Shown: positions 22,851-33,220 of the stretch, one piece after another | Position numbering within the stretch: position 1 is the stretch's first letter | Layout: each line of letters starts with the position of its first letter | Assembly (NCBI GenBank): GCA_024741835.1 | Contig: JAENRP010000015.1 | Span: 228,652 to 292,651 of the forward strand | Source of the DNA: Diplocarpon mali | Lineage: Eukaryota > Ascomycota > Leotiomycetes > Helotiales > Drepanopezizaceae | Reading direction: 5' to 3' | DNA: 64,000 bases | Notes under the pieces: model-generated | The model's database searches: none | Told to the model about the DNA's origin: nothing | Seen by the model: the letters and a program-made list of their open reading frames with translations, nothing else | Made by a program: the position numbers and the translations under genes

Positions 22851-25289
22851 CTAAGCCTTCCTCACAATCTTCAAATTAAACAATCGATGCCCCTCGTCCT
22901 GCGTCGTTTGTCCTAATTCCGATAGCTGCTTCCAGACCTCGGGATATAGGGCTTTAGCCCATTCTTCGACGAGATCTTTTCGGTTTTGGCTGGGGATGGA
23001 GTTGTAGAATGTTCCTATACTATGGTTCTAAGTTAGTACTGCGGGCTTTGAGATATGACAGAAATGAGGCAATACATACGTTAAAACATCAGGCTTAAGC
23101 CCTAGACTCGCCTCCGAGCTCTCCACCATGTCCTTCGCCTCCTCAAACTTGCCCTGCCCCGACAAAGCCCCAACGTACGCCGCAAAAACATCGCCCGTGA
23201 CTTCAATTTCCATCCTACGCATCTTGGCCCAAATATCCCGCGCCTTACGGTCCCCGAACGGCTTATGGCCACAGGCCCAGAATACCAACTCTAGTGATCT
23301 ATAGCTAGGCCCTTCGTCCGTATTGGTGATGTCGTCCCAAAAATTGAGGGCACGGTCTGCACCGTCACAGGCCGTGTATGCAAGCATAAGAGCGTTGTAC
23401 AAGCGCGTGGTGGGCTCGATGGAGCTGTCCATCTTGAGCATGTTGTGCACCATATCTAGGCTCTCGCGATCTATGCATGCTCCGATGCCCTCGAAACACT
23501 GGATGTATGTCTCGATTTTGGGGCGCCGGTCCAGGATCGGGTGCTGCCGCATGTGGCCGAATACATGGCAGGCCATGTCGGAGCGGCTGCGTGAGAAGTA
23601 CTCATTCATCATCATCGTGCGTTGCGCGGTCGTAGTTTCGTCAAAAATCTGCCGCATGATGTTGTACGCTTCCCAGGACCGCACCACGTGGGTGCTCGGG
23701 GAGGTGCAGAAGGCTATGATGGTGTTGATGATACTGGCGCGCTCTTCGAGCGTGAAATGGTAAACTTGGGTTTGAAGAAGGTCGATGAGCTCGTGAGTTT
23801 CGTCGCGCTGGAGAAACAGCTTCGTGAGCGTACAGACAGTGGCAGCCTCCAATCTCTTATCTCGTTCTTCCAAATCCAAAATTATTGATGCGATACGAGT
23901 GTGGTTATCTGATTTCGAGACGCATAAAGCTCGTAGAAACCTGTTGATTGCTGGGAGATCTTCATCATTTTCCACCTCCTCACCCTGGAGGGAGTCGTAG
24001 GCTGCTTGGGCGCCTCGCAAGTCATTGGCATCAGCTCGATAGTTCATCTGCATGATGTATGTCTTTGCGTTGGGCTGAATGCCAAACTTTGCTCCAAGTG
24101 TAATGTATCGCTCCGCAATATACGGGTCATTCTGGGCTATCGCAAGCTCGACGAGCCCGTTGATAGTCTTGATATTAGGCTTGACGGGGAGCTTAGGGTT
24201 ACTTCGACGAATCATGACTCCAATCATGCGCTCAACATCTTCAACGCCTTTCCCCATGGCACCAGCGGCCCACTGCAAAATTACGTCCCAGTATTTTTTG
24301 CCCGGATTTGAGTCGAGAACTTCGCGGAAGATGGATCTGCACCAGTCCAGCTCGTTATTTCGTACGCAAAACTTCAATATCGCAGCCAGGGACTCTGGAG
24401 CAGGGCGATCCTTTATTATACCTTCACCTCGAGCCAAGGGTTTAGAAAACCACTTCTTGGTATTCTCAAGATCGTCTCTCGAAGCATAGAAATTCACCAT
24501 GATCATCTGAACTCTCCAAGTATATGCCAAACAGCCTGATCCTTCTGCCGTTGTGAAGGTATCCAGAAGCTCAGCTTCGTTGTTTTCTTTTGCAAACCCA
24601 CTTAGGACAGTAGTCCATGCTGCTCGACGTTTTTTCTGCCAATACTCCTCTCCTGCCTCTTCGCGAGCTTGAACCAGTTCTCGCGCCTCCTTTGCGTTGC
24701 CTGTCCGTGACAAGATATCAGCGAGAGATCTGAAGTCATCGTGTCGCTGCTCAACAGTGGCCGGCGCTTTCAGCCATTCCGCGTACAGAAGCCTGGCAAG
24801 CTCAGCGTGTAGTTCTGGCTTCTCCAAAGGCAGGTTATGAAGTGCTCTGGCCGGAAGCCTCATATCCCCAATGCTCAATTTCTCGCCCTCTTCCTTACTA
24901 CCAAGCTTTTGCAGATGCTTGAACACCCTCAACACATGCATCATGTGCATATTGTTGATGCCCTCTTTCCTCCTGAGCTTGTATTCAAAGTATGTCCTCC
25001 ATGCCTTAACAAGGTCTGCTGCCTTCGGAGCTCGCGTCTGCATCTTCTCCATCAGGCTCAACTCCAGCATCACGCGCATCCCAGGGGGCAACGAAGCCTC
25101 TTTTGGCTGTCTAGCGGCTTTCTGGGAGAAGCCAAACAGCGTCCTCCGAGCTCCAGACCGTATGGTAGATGGAGAGACATGATGACGGGGGTGCCGAGAT
25201 AGGAGAGCGATGCGAGAGGGACAATGGAAAATGAGGCCTTCATGTGACAGGAGGCGGCGGAAGACGCTGCGTGTTAAGTGGGATCGCAT
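22851..25289 (-). CDS. Mitochondrial pentatricopeptide-repeat protein, CIA84-like
   Basis: Two exons, 25289-23080 and 23019-22851, joined in phase 2 across a 60-nt intron (branch ACTAAC), give 792 aa. The N-terminus is basic, without acidic residues and with RRTLFGF after about 50 residues, as for a mitochondrial presequence. The rest is helical-hairpin repeat sequence of PPR type (for example TINGLVELAIAQNDPYIAER and NAKTYIMQMNYRADANDLRG). The opening MRSHLTRSVFRRLLSHE and RRTLFGFSQK...KE...MLEL layout matches my recollection of Neurospora complex I intermediate-associated protein 84 and its orthologues, which assist assembly of the NADH dehydrogenase membrane arm. Start is the ATG at 25289; a TTG-initiated extension is unlikely. 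PPR nature is firm; orthology is probable. Confidence 0.8.
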
Positions 25290-25768
25290 GGCTGACAGAG
25301 AGGTTATTATGTACAGCAACTACATTTTGATTATTATTGGTACTCAGTGTCAGCTTTAGAGACGGAATAGACGTACAAAATCATGCTGTGGAAACCAATT
25401 GGCATTTAGCACAAATGTCGATAAATTTGATGGTGTTTCTGTAAGCCTGCGTTAGCGGCGGCGGTCTCGGAAAATAGCAGAGCCGAATGCTGCCAATCAC
25501 GTGTACGCAAAGATGCAGATTGGTGTTGAGAACATGGATGGCACGGCAAGGTCTCAACGTCATCCTGCGAATTAAAAGATTGATTTACTCATAAAGAAGA
25601 AGGTTTGATAGCCAGATGCAGCTGACTATAAGTCGTGTCCCATGCTGCGAAGACCATTCACGCCCCCATACCCTCGACCCAAGTGCTTGAGATCCTAACT
25701 CCGTAGCAGATGAAAACCACCGACCATTTCACGTCATTTCTCGTTCTTCTCATAACTTGTAAAATTCA
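25290..25768. promoter_or_regulatory. Spacer between ATG7 3' end and the PPR gene promoter
   Basis: 479 bp between the ATG7 stop and the PPR start; both genes are on the minus strand. It must hold the ATG7 terminator and the PPR promoter. No specific motif stands out. Confidence 0.4.
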
Positions 25769-28015
25769 TCACAGCAATTCTCCCTCGCCTTCCTCGTCCT
25801 CCACATTCGGCTCGCTATCCCAGTCGAGATCACCAGCGGCAGCGTCAGCTTTGCGTTGAACCTCCGCGAGACCACTTAGCTCTGTGATGTAGTCCTTCTC
25901 TGTCAAGGCACGTTTGATGAATTCCCATCCGGAGCGCTGGTACTCGTCGACAATTCTCGGAGAACAAGCGGAGCAACAGTCATATGATTGACCACTGATG
26001 GGGATATTTTGGAATGTTGCCATGAAGCCACGAATCTGGTGGGGAATGAGGCCAAGAGGGTGATTGGGGGGATCGCGTTCGTACTCAATTCTTCCATTGG
26101 TTGATTGACTGCTGGAAATCTTAGGAGCGGATGCACGGGCGCCGTCTGGGTGTTGGAGGACCGATGTCATGAGTTCTACCAGCTGGGCTGAGGCAGTAGG
26201 CGCAACTCCTGGACGGGTGACTGTACACTGTTGATCCAGAGTTTGATCTTTCACGGACTGGCAAAGGTCAGCAAAAACCCAGGTTTGACGGCAGAGTTCC
26301 TTACATCTGCCGGGGCCACAACATCATTGCAGAAGTAACAGCCGAGAGCCGCGGGTCCGCCATCAGCCGCGAAAACACCATGCCTCATGACAACCCAAGT
26401 ATCAAATCCGAGAGCGGCATTTAGGACTAATTTATTCTTCGCCTTTCCCATGACTGTAGGGAGCCATCGGCTCTCACGCGTATCCATTAACAGAAATATA
26501 GCATCATGCTCATCCATCAGTTTCTCCAGCAATTCGAAGTCCACTCGCGTGTTCTGCTCATCAGTGATTGGGTGGCCCAGCATAGGTACCGACATGACAT
26601 TCCCGCTACTGTCAACTCCGGGATATATCTCTTGAAGTGTTTCGGATGCTCTTTCGGCCTTCTTCGCACCACCGTTAATACAATCCTTGAAGTCAAATAA
26701 CGGTTGGCGGACAGGATTCGAAAATGAAACCGAAGCATTATCGACGAACGTGATCTTTCTTACTCCCCAGCCCATCAAGAGTCGACTGACATACGTCCCG
26801 AGGGTGCCGGCGCCAAGAAGAAGACATTTTGTATTCTTGATCTTCTCGAGGTTCAGATCTGGGGCAATCCGCCACTTCATGAGCTTCAGATTCAAATCGA
26901 CTGCCTGATCTGCCAACTGCGAAGGATCCATGTACTGGGCCAAGTTGGTGGTCTTCGGAGAAAGCTTCTGGTTGCTATTGCGCTCCCAACCTGTTACTTT
27001 GGGCATGTAGTCGCTGTCAAGAGTTTGGCCCTCAGTCTCCAGAACAATAATCCGGCTCCTAGCCTCGTGCCTTCTAGAGTGGATGTCCCGGTAGCATAAA
27101 ATCCGGACCTTGTTGAGCTTGAATCTTCGCTTGATCAAAACCAAAAGATTTCTCAACATCCAGCCTGGGTTCTCAGGGTACGTTGAGGGGTCGACAAAAG
27201 CAACAAACTGATCTTCCTTAGGAATGCCGTCAAAGAACCCACTTTCAAAGTTCCTCAATGATCCAACCACCCATCTGTAGCCCAAATCGTCACTTGGTCC
27301 TCCGGGGCTAGCCGGCCGCTCATCTTGCGAGGAAAGCTGATAGACCCTCTTCGCCAGAAAGAACCCATGCTCTCTTTTGTCTGTGGCGTACCGCCAGGTA
27401 CCAACTTCGTCAGCAAGAGCAGTTGTATCCTTGCCAGTCAGCTGATTCGAGGCATATGCTTCAACCTGCTTCCAAACAGGCTCAGAATGCAGGGCTGGAA
27501 ATGCAAACCAGTAGGTGAACGTGTATTTCTTGAGATTTGCGAATGATAGGATTGTAAAGGACGAGAGAAGAGATGGTATAGAGTAAATGGTCCCGTCATT
27601 TATGGCATCCCAGATCTAAAGATCGTCAGTCTGACTTTACCAAAGCCGCATATAGACTCACCTGTTTAGCAGCGGTTTGCAACATAGCCGCCTTGTCCAT
27701 ATTCTTGAAGTCCTCGATAGTATTCACATTCTTGATTTTGCCTTCGGCACGAATGTAGCCAGCTGGAACACTGTACTTGTCAGCGCTTTGTGTGTAAGCC
27801 CTCACTTCTGCGACTCACTCATCACTTGTGAGGGCATTTCCAAGAACCTGCATCCGACAACTCTCTTCCGGGGTCGGGGTCACACGAGGCTCATACAAGC
27901 CAAGAACGGGTCGCGCCGAGTCGTCAAGTTTATCGAAATCAATCTTGAACTGTGACAACGCCGTGTAGAAGGGAAGCTCTATCTCAGAACCAAATGGAGC
28001 AAATTTAAGAGACAT
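25769..28015 (-). CDS. ATG7: Autophagy E1-like enzyme ATG7
   Basis: Activates the ubiquitin-like proteins Atg8 and Atg12 by adenylation and thioester formation, passing them to Atg3 and Atg10; acts in the cytosol at sites of autophagosome formation. Exons 28015-27819, 27770-27662, 27615-26305 and 26257-25769 (introns 48, 46 and 47 nt) give 701 aa, the normal length. The N-terminal domain begins [16 protein letters not shown] and contains [20 protein letters not shown] and [14 protein letters not shown]. The adenylation domain carries [14 protein letters not shown] (about residue 370) and [15 protein letters not shown]. The catalytic cysteine is C550 in [11 protein letters not shown], three residues into the helix after the last intron. 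The acidic C-terminal tail ([16 protein letters not shown]) is typical of the Atg8-recruiting end. Every junction keeps frame. Confidence 0.97.
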
Positions 28016-28400
28016 CTTGGGCTGTCTCCAGCTGCTGGCGCGGGCTGGTGGAATTACCAAGCGCGTCGAATCTTAGGTACTGCTTTAGCAAACAACTGTC
28101 CATGAAATTTTACAGAAGAAGTGAAGTAAAAGATTGGGATTGACTGAAAAAACCAGTCAGTATTGTGGTGTTGTGAATGTGATATGTGAATAAGTGATCA
28201 TGAGTTCGACTTTCAAATACGGTACATGTTCACGTGCCATTTTCGAAGCAGGCTAACTACAATAGTAACGGCTAATATTCGGTGGTCTAACAACGCGTCT
28301 AGCCAATTGGGCGCGGACCGCGCATCTTCTTTGGGAAGGTACCTACTTAGCACATCAGATCTTTGAAGTCAATAGCCTAATCAAAAAAATTATTGAAAAA
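28016..28400. promoter_or_regulatory. Bidirectional promoter between ATG7 and DCD1, with MCB and CCAAT boxes
   Basis: 385 bp separate the two divergent ATGs. ACGCGT at 28293-28298 is a perfect MluI cell-cycle box (MBF site in yeasts), 103 bp upstream of the dCMP deaminase ATG, and CCAAT follows at 28303-28307. MCB control is well known for DNA-precursor genes, so the site probably belongs to DCD1. Motif match only. Confidence 0.5.
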
Positions 28401-29601
28401 ATGTTGATTGGATTGTGCGGAGGTGACTGTACTTTGCTCTTTTCTTTCTTACAAGGCTTACGTTGTTCCAGGAATCTGTTCTGGCAAGCAAACAATCGCT
28501 GATTACCTCATCCAGCATCATGGCTTTACGCAGCTACATCTACGACAAGAGCTCACAGTTGGGAGGTCCTTAAGTGCTTTAGATGTTTCAGCACATGATA
28601 GGAATGGAGAAGTTTCTATGCCAGCAGACATCATTGGTACAGGCCTTCGCAACTGCAATGAATACACTTTCGATACCGCGGATTTCCTCCTTGATTTCGT
28701 AACCAAGAGCTGGCAGAGCTTCTGGGTAACAACAGACATACACTCTGAAGCCGTACTCGACAAACTTGATCGCCGACCCTTCTTCATTCTAGTCAGCGTC
28801 GATGCGCCGATCCATGTGCGGTGGAAACGATTTCAAGAACGCCAACGTCTGCAACAGCTCTTCAGCTCGTCTCAAGAAGCTATCAGCCCCAGAATAAGCT
28901 CGCACAAGAATCTCGGGCTCGAAGAATTCGTTCTAGAGTCCGACAAACACCTTTACAGTCCAGAAGATGGCCTACTACCACTGATATCCCGCGCAGCGAT
29001 CAAGCTTCTTAATACATCCTCAGACGTCGCTCATTTCTACGCCAGGCTTGCAGGTGTAAACTTGCTCAACAACGACCGATTGCGGCCTACTTGGGATCAA
29101 TACTTCATGCAGCTAGCATCATTGGGAGCTCAACGCAGCAATTGTATGAAGCGGAGAGTTGGGTGTGTTATCGTGGAAGACAAACGAGTGATCAGTACTG
29201 GATACAATGGTACACCTAGAGGGCTAAAGAACTGCGCCGATGGAGGATGCCCACGCTGTAACGAGGGTCAAGGATCGGGTGTTGGACTCGGAACATGTTT
29301 ATGTCTGCACGCTGAGGAAAACGCTCTGCTCGAGGCAGGCAGGGGAAGGATACGACAAGGCACAATACTCTATTGTGATACTTGTCCGTGTCTTACCTGC
29401 AGTATCAAAATTACACAAGTTGGCATTTCAGAAGTCGTTTACAGTCAGGGATATAGTATGGATGGGGAGACGGCGGATGTGTTCAAGCAGGCGGGCGTAA
29501 GGTTAAGGCAGTTCATTCCGGTATGTTGATCTATTCAGGGATTGCTGTCGCTTGCTAACCATTTGCAGCCCGCCAATGGAATGATACACCTAGAAAAGTG
29601 A
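28401..29601 (+). CDS. DCD1: Deoxycytidylate deaminase
   Basis: Converts dCMP to dUMP, feeding thymidylate synthesis. Exons 28401-28422, 28472-29520 and 29569-29601 give 367 aa. As in other ascomycete DCD1 proteins, an N-terminal nucleotide-kinase-like domain with a P-loop (GLCGGICSGK, residues 4-13) precedes the zinc deaminase domain. Zinc ligands are H287 (HAE) and C314/C317 (PCLTC), with E289 as proton shuttle. SNCMKRRVGCVIV and ISTGYNGTPRG are family hallmarks. The first exon is only 22 nt, and the first intron splits the P-loop at G8. The last exon adds ten residues. Divergent from ATG7. Confidence 0.95.
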
Positions 29602-31278
29602 CCAGATGATTATTTGCATTTACACGTTCCCATAATACCCGTGGTACCGGCATTCTGTCTTGGACTTCTCAGGTCGCTGGCCTGAAACAGCTCATAGGGT
29701 AACAAACCACAATTTTCTCCGAGGAAGATTCCTCCTCCAACGGGTGTCCGGGGGTTTCGGCTCTCGAATGCCGGTGAACCGTGGCGCCTGGGAACCAGCA
29801 CTTAGCCAGTCGTGGTGCTGTTACCCGCCTATCAGAAATCACACATTACATACTCGCAATGAATAAAGCGATTGGCGCTACGCTATGTATGCTTTATACC
29901 TACTCTATGCCTGTGGCGCATATGCATTGTATGCGAGTCACTGTTGGCGAATCTATCCAGAGGCAGGATATAAATCTCGTCACATTTTCAAGAATTAGAA
30001 ACCCTCGAATTTCTGACAGTCTTGGTAATAGCCTTGATTTTCATTAATACAGGGACTGTTGTACTCAGCTCCTTCCAGTACTTTGAACCCATCTTCCAAA
30101 AAAAATATCACTGGTTGATCTGATCAATAACCCCTGGCAAAAACTCTATGAAAGCAGGAAAGGATAATGCCTCATATAATCGCAGACTTCTCCATTTGAA
30201 AAATTACCCTTCTAGCACAAACATCGGCTATAGAATAAATTATGCGTTCACTTGTAATTTTATATTCTCCTTCAAATTATTTTCAGATGTTTTTCCCAAG
30301 CCATAGCTTGTTTTATCAATTTCTAAGCATTGTTCAAATGCGATTTGATTTGGTCTATTTGAAAGCAATTTTTAAATTCAGAAACACTTTGTCAATGAAC
30401 AAGTCTTACAATAGATTGGGTTGAGACTATAAAAGTATCTCTTTCAAAAAACTGCCGTGCTTACTGTTAATTCTTATGCGCAAATGAATTCAATAAAGGC
30501 ACGCAGCTTATATTTCAAAGCTGGTGAAAGGACGCAAGCTGTTTAGACTTTGAAGCTGCCATATCCCCTTTTTACGCGAATTCTTGGCATTCGACTTAGC
30601 GAGTGCCACTAAAACATGAACCTTTACTATATCACGTCTTGCAAATCTTAGTAGGATTCAAAATAACAAATAACTTCCTCCGAATGTTCTCTTTGAATTG
30701 ATCTTGAAATTTGAATTCTTGAAATAATGTTTATTTAATCACTGTGCTGTGAATTCAAGATAGCCAGTGGGCAGAGAGCTTAGAAAGACTCTTGGAAGCA
30801 GCATAACTTTTATACAATGTCTGATATTGTATCTGAGTAGCTCTCAATAGCAATTTGATGTTTTCTCAAAAAAAAAAATCACTGGTTCTTTCTAAGGATG
30901 TGTTTATATGCTGCATGTGTATTGACCCTCAACAAGTTATTCCTCTTGAAACCTGGCACTACTACACCTATAGTGACTCTTAGACTTGGGCTACGACCGC
31001 TCTCTATCCTCAACCAGCTTCCTATTACCTCTATGTCCCTATTCTTTGTCTCTCCATATACAGACCTTTCTAGAAGGACAGCCTTGCTTAGTCGACAACC
31101 AGCCCCTTAACCTTCTGCTTAGTCGTTTCCAGGCAATCTATTCGAATCCTTTCCAATGACACCAGATGTAGCCTAGTGCCACTAAAACTATCTTCTTCTA
31201 CACTCTCAAGCTTTTCCTTCCACCAGAAACACACAACAGCTCACATAACATACTGATCAACTACAACAAACCGCAACC
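29602..31278. other. AT-rich intergenic stretch
   Basis: Low-GC sequence with many short A/T runs (A9-A10 at 30098 and 30868) and no credible coding frame. Nothing specific recognised. Confidence 0.5.
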
Positions 31279-32096
31279 ATGGATGAAGAAGATCTTCTTG
31301 TATGTATAATCTGCCTTCTGATCTTGATTTTTCTTTCTTATTTATGAGATGCGATCTCTCTAAGATCTGCCACCTGCGTGGCATTAGATCTAGATCGCTC
31401 TCTCTTTGCTCTCTTTTCCACGCCTAGTCTTACCCCGACCTTATCACGAGCAGGATCATGGCACAGTGGGCCATGCGCTTCCCTATTGCTACCGCTCTGG
31501 CTGCGGCAATTCAGAAATCTCGAATCTGAGACTGTGGTTAATATTGAAGGCTGGTGACTTCATCGCTCTTAATCTAAGCTCCTCTACTGTACGGCACCTC
31601 AGCATAGCAGAAACGCTTGCTTTGTGTCGCTGAAGGCTTCAATTGGCACACCGCATTCTCCTGCTCGAGAACTCGATCTAACTTGAGATGAAATTTCTCC
31701 TTCAATACGAACCCTCCTGTTGTATCTCCACATAGAGGAATCATTACTGACACACCTTGACAGCTGTTCCTAGCAAGATGTGGCGCTATTGACTTGCTGG
31801 TACGTGCTTCCTCCGCATGTAATTCTACATCATGCATGAGAGTGGCATTGGACCTGCCGTGTATACCTAGTCTACTGGGCCGTTGCTAACGCGCTTGACA
31901 GGCTCCTTTTCCTCCTCCCATCCCTCCTCGCAATCCCCGCCGCTTGCTCGCCGTACGTATAGCTTTCTTCATGAAAACATCCACAGATAGTTATACCCCA
32001 GCATCTTCCCATACACAAGTGCCTCCATACTCTGCTCTAGAGAGAGCCGTGGCGGCGTCCAAGACCAAGTTCACATCTGCCAGTGGCTACACTTGA
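31279..32096 (+). CDS. Possible small multi-intron gene, unknown function
   Basis: Not recognised. ATG at 31279 in a good context (CAACC before the ATG) reads MDEEDLL and meets a perfect GTATGT donor at 31300. CTGAC...CAG precedes an exon 31764-31799 (LFLARCGAIDLL), which ends at GTACGT. GCTAAC...CAG precedes 31902-32096, a 65-codon end exon starting APFPPPIPPRNPRRLLA and ending VAASKTKFTSASGYT. All three are in phase 0, giving 83 aa. The first intron (464 nt) is long for this genome and may hide another exon: 31428 onward reads SYPDLITSRIMAQW in phase after a TAG acceptor, but then stops. Splice signals look real; the product is uncertain. Confidence 0.4.
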
Positions 32097-33220
32097 AACT
32101 CGAAGTCGAGGAGAAACTCGTTGTCTCTAGACATGCATACAGTTTGAATCTTCTTCTGCCGCGATCAAAATCACAAAGTACAACAGCAGCTCTGCGCAAA
32201 GCGCGCGTGCATTAGAAAGCTGATAGTATGTTCTAAGGAAAAGCTAGAAGTCAAAACCTTTTGATAATAAGTTCGATAGCTAGCTCGATATCCTCAGTTA
32301 TTTTCTAAGCTATCATAAGCACAAGACCCACTAGAAGGTGTAGGTATATTTTGATCATCTACCTATCATCATCTGGCTATCCATGAGACGGCTGGTCTAA
32401 TGGCCTAGACGCTGTTGCTACACTATCTGCTACTACGCGGCTTGGTTCTGAATCATTAAGACCTTATCAACTACCCCGCTTCCGCGCTAAGGCCTTGGAT
32501 CTCTCCTGGCTATAATACCCTTTCTGTTCTCTTGGACTTAAAGAATTCGCCAGCTTGTCTGTATCATATTTCTTCTTTTAGTTTCCAAAGCTGCACAAGC
32601 GCCAAGGACATAGAGACAGCGGTCAAGTCGTGGCTCTTGTATTTTTTCTTTCATTTTATCATGAACTGAGCAGCGATAACTTCTAAAAAATTTCTAAGCT
32701 GCAAAGCGAGGAATGCAATCTACTATTTGGTTGCACCATTTTTTTTCTGGCCCTGATATTTGAGCTGCTACTATTTTAGACATCACTTGTTACCCCTCAG
32801 CTGCTTTCAAGGTCAAGCTACCCTGTAATGCTATATATAATGTACTTTTCAAGTAATATGTCATGTATCACAAACTGCTTGCTTTAATTTCTTTCATCTG
32901 CTTCGCAGCAACCTGCACTCCATCCGATGCATGGTCACAAAAGTTTTAGCTTCTCATAAAGTCATAAACTCAAGACAAATAAGGAGCCGCTACAGAGTTC
33001 AAAGAACCTAAAACACAAAGGTTCCATCAATCTCTTGTTTGCGAGGACAGCCAATCAGTCACACAGCGAGCTTTACCCGTCAGCCTCGTTGTTTACTTCC
33101 GTTCGGTTGCAGCCTAGCGCCTCCCTAGCGGTGAATCTCATATTTTCCACCTCTTCTTTAGACTTGTTTCTCCGTTAGATTGCAACAGACAGATTAACAC
33201 CATCACAGAACAAAGATAAG
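32097..33220. other. Intergenic stretch before the large unknown gene
   Basis: AT-rich sequence without a supported gene. A tRNA-like D-arm sequence at about 32390-32410 is discussed among rejected items. The last ~150 bp are the promoter and leader of the gene starting at 33221. Confidence 0.5.

Noticed and set aside
27785..27818. Premature stop in ATG7 after GNALTSDE
   Set aside because: It is inside a 48-nt intron (27771-27818, GTGAGT...GCTGAC...CAG); splicing restores the conserved [10 protein letters not shown].
32385..32462. tRNA gene suggested by GTCTAATGGCCTAGAC and GGTTCTGAATC
   Set aside because: The D-stem pairs, but the T-loop has an extra base and I could not fold an anticodon or acceptor stem. 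At best a decayed tRNA-derived piece.
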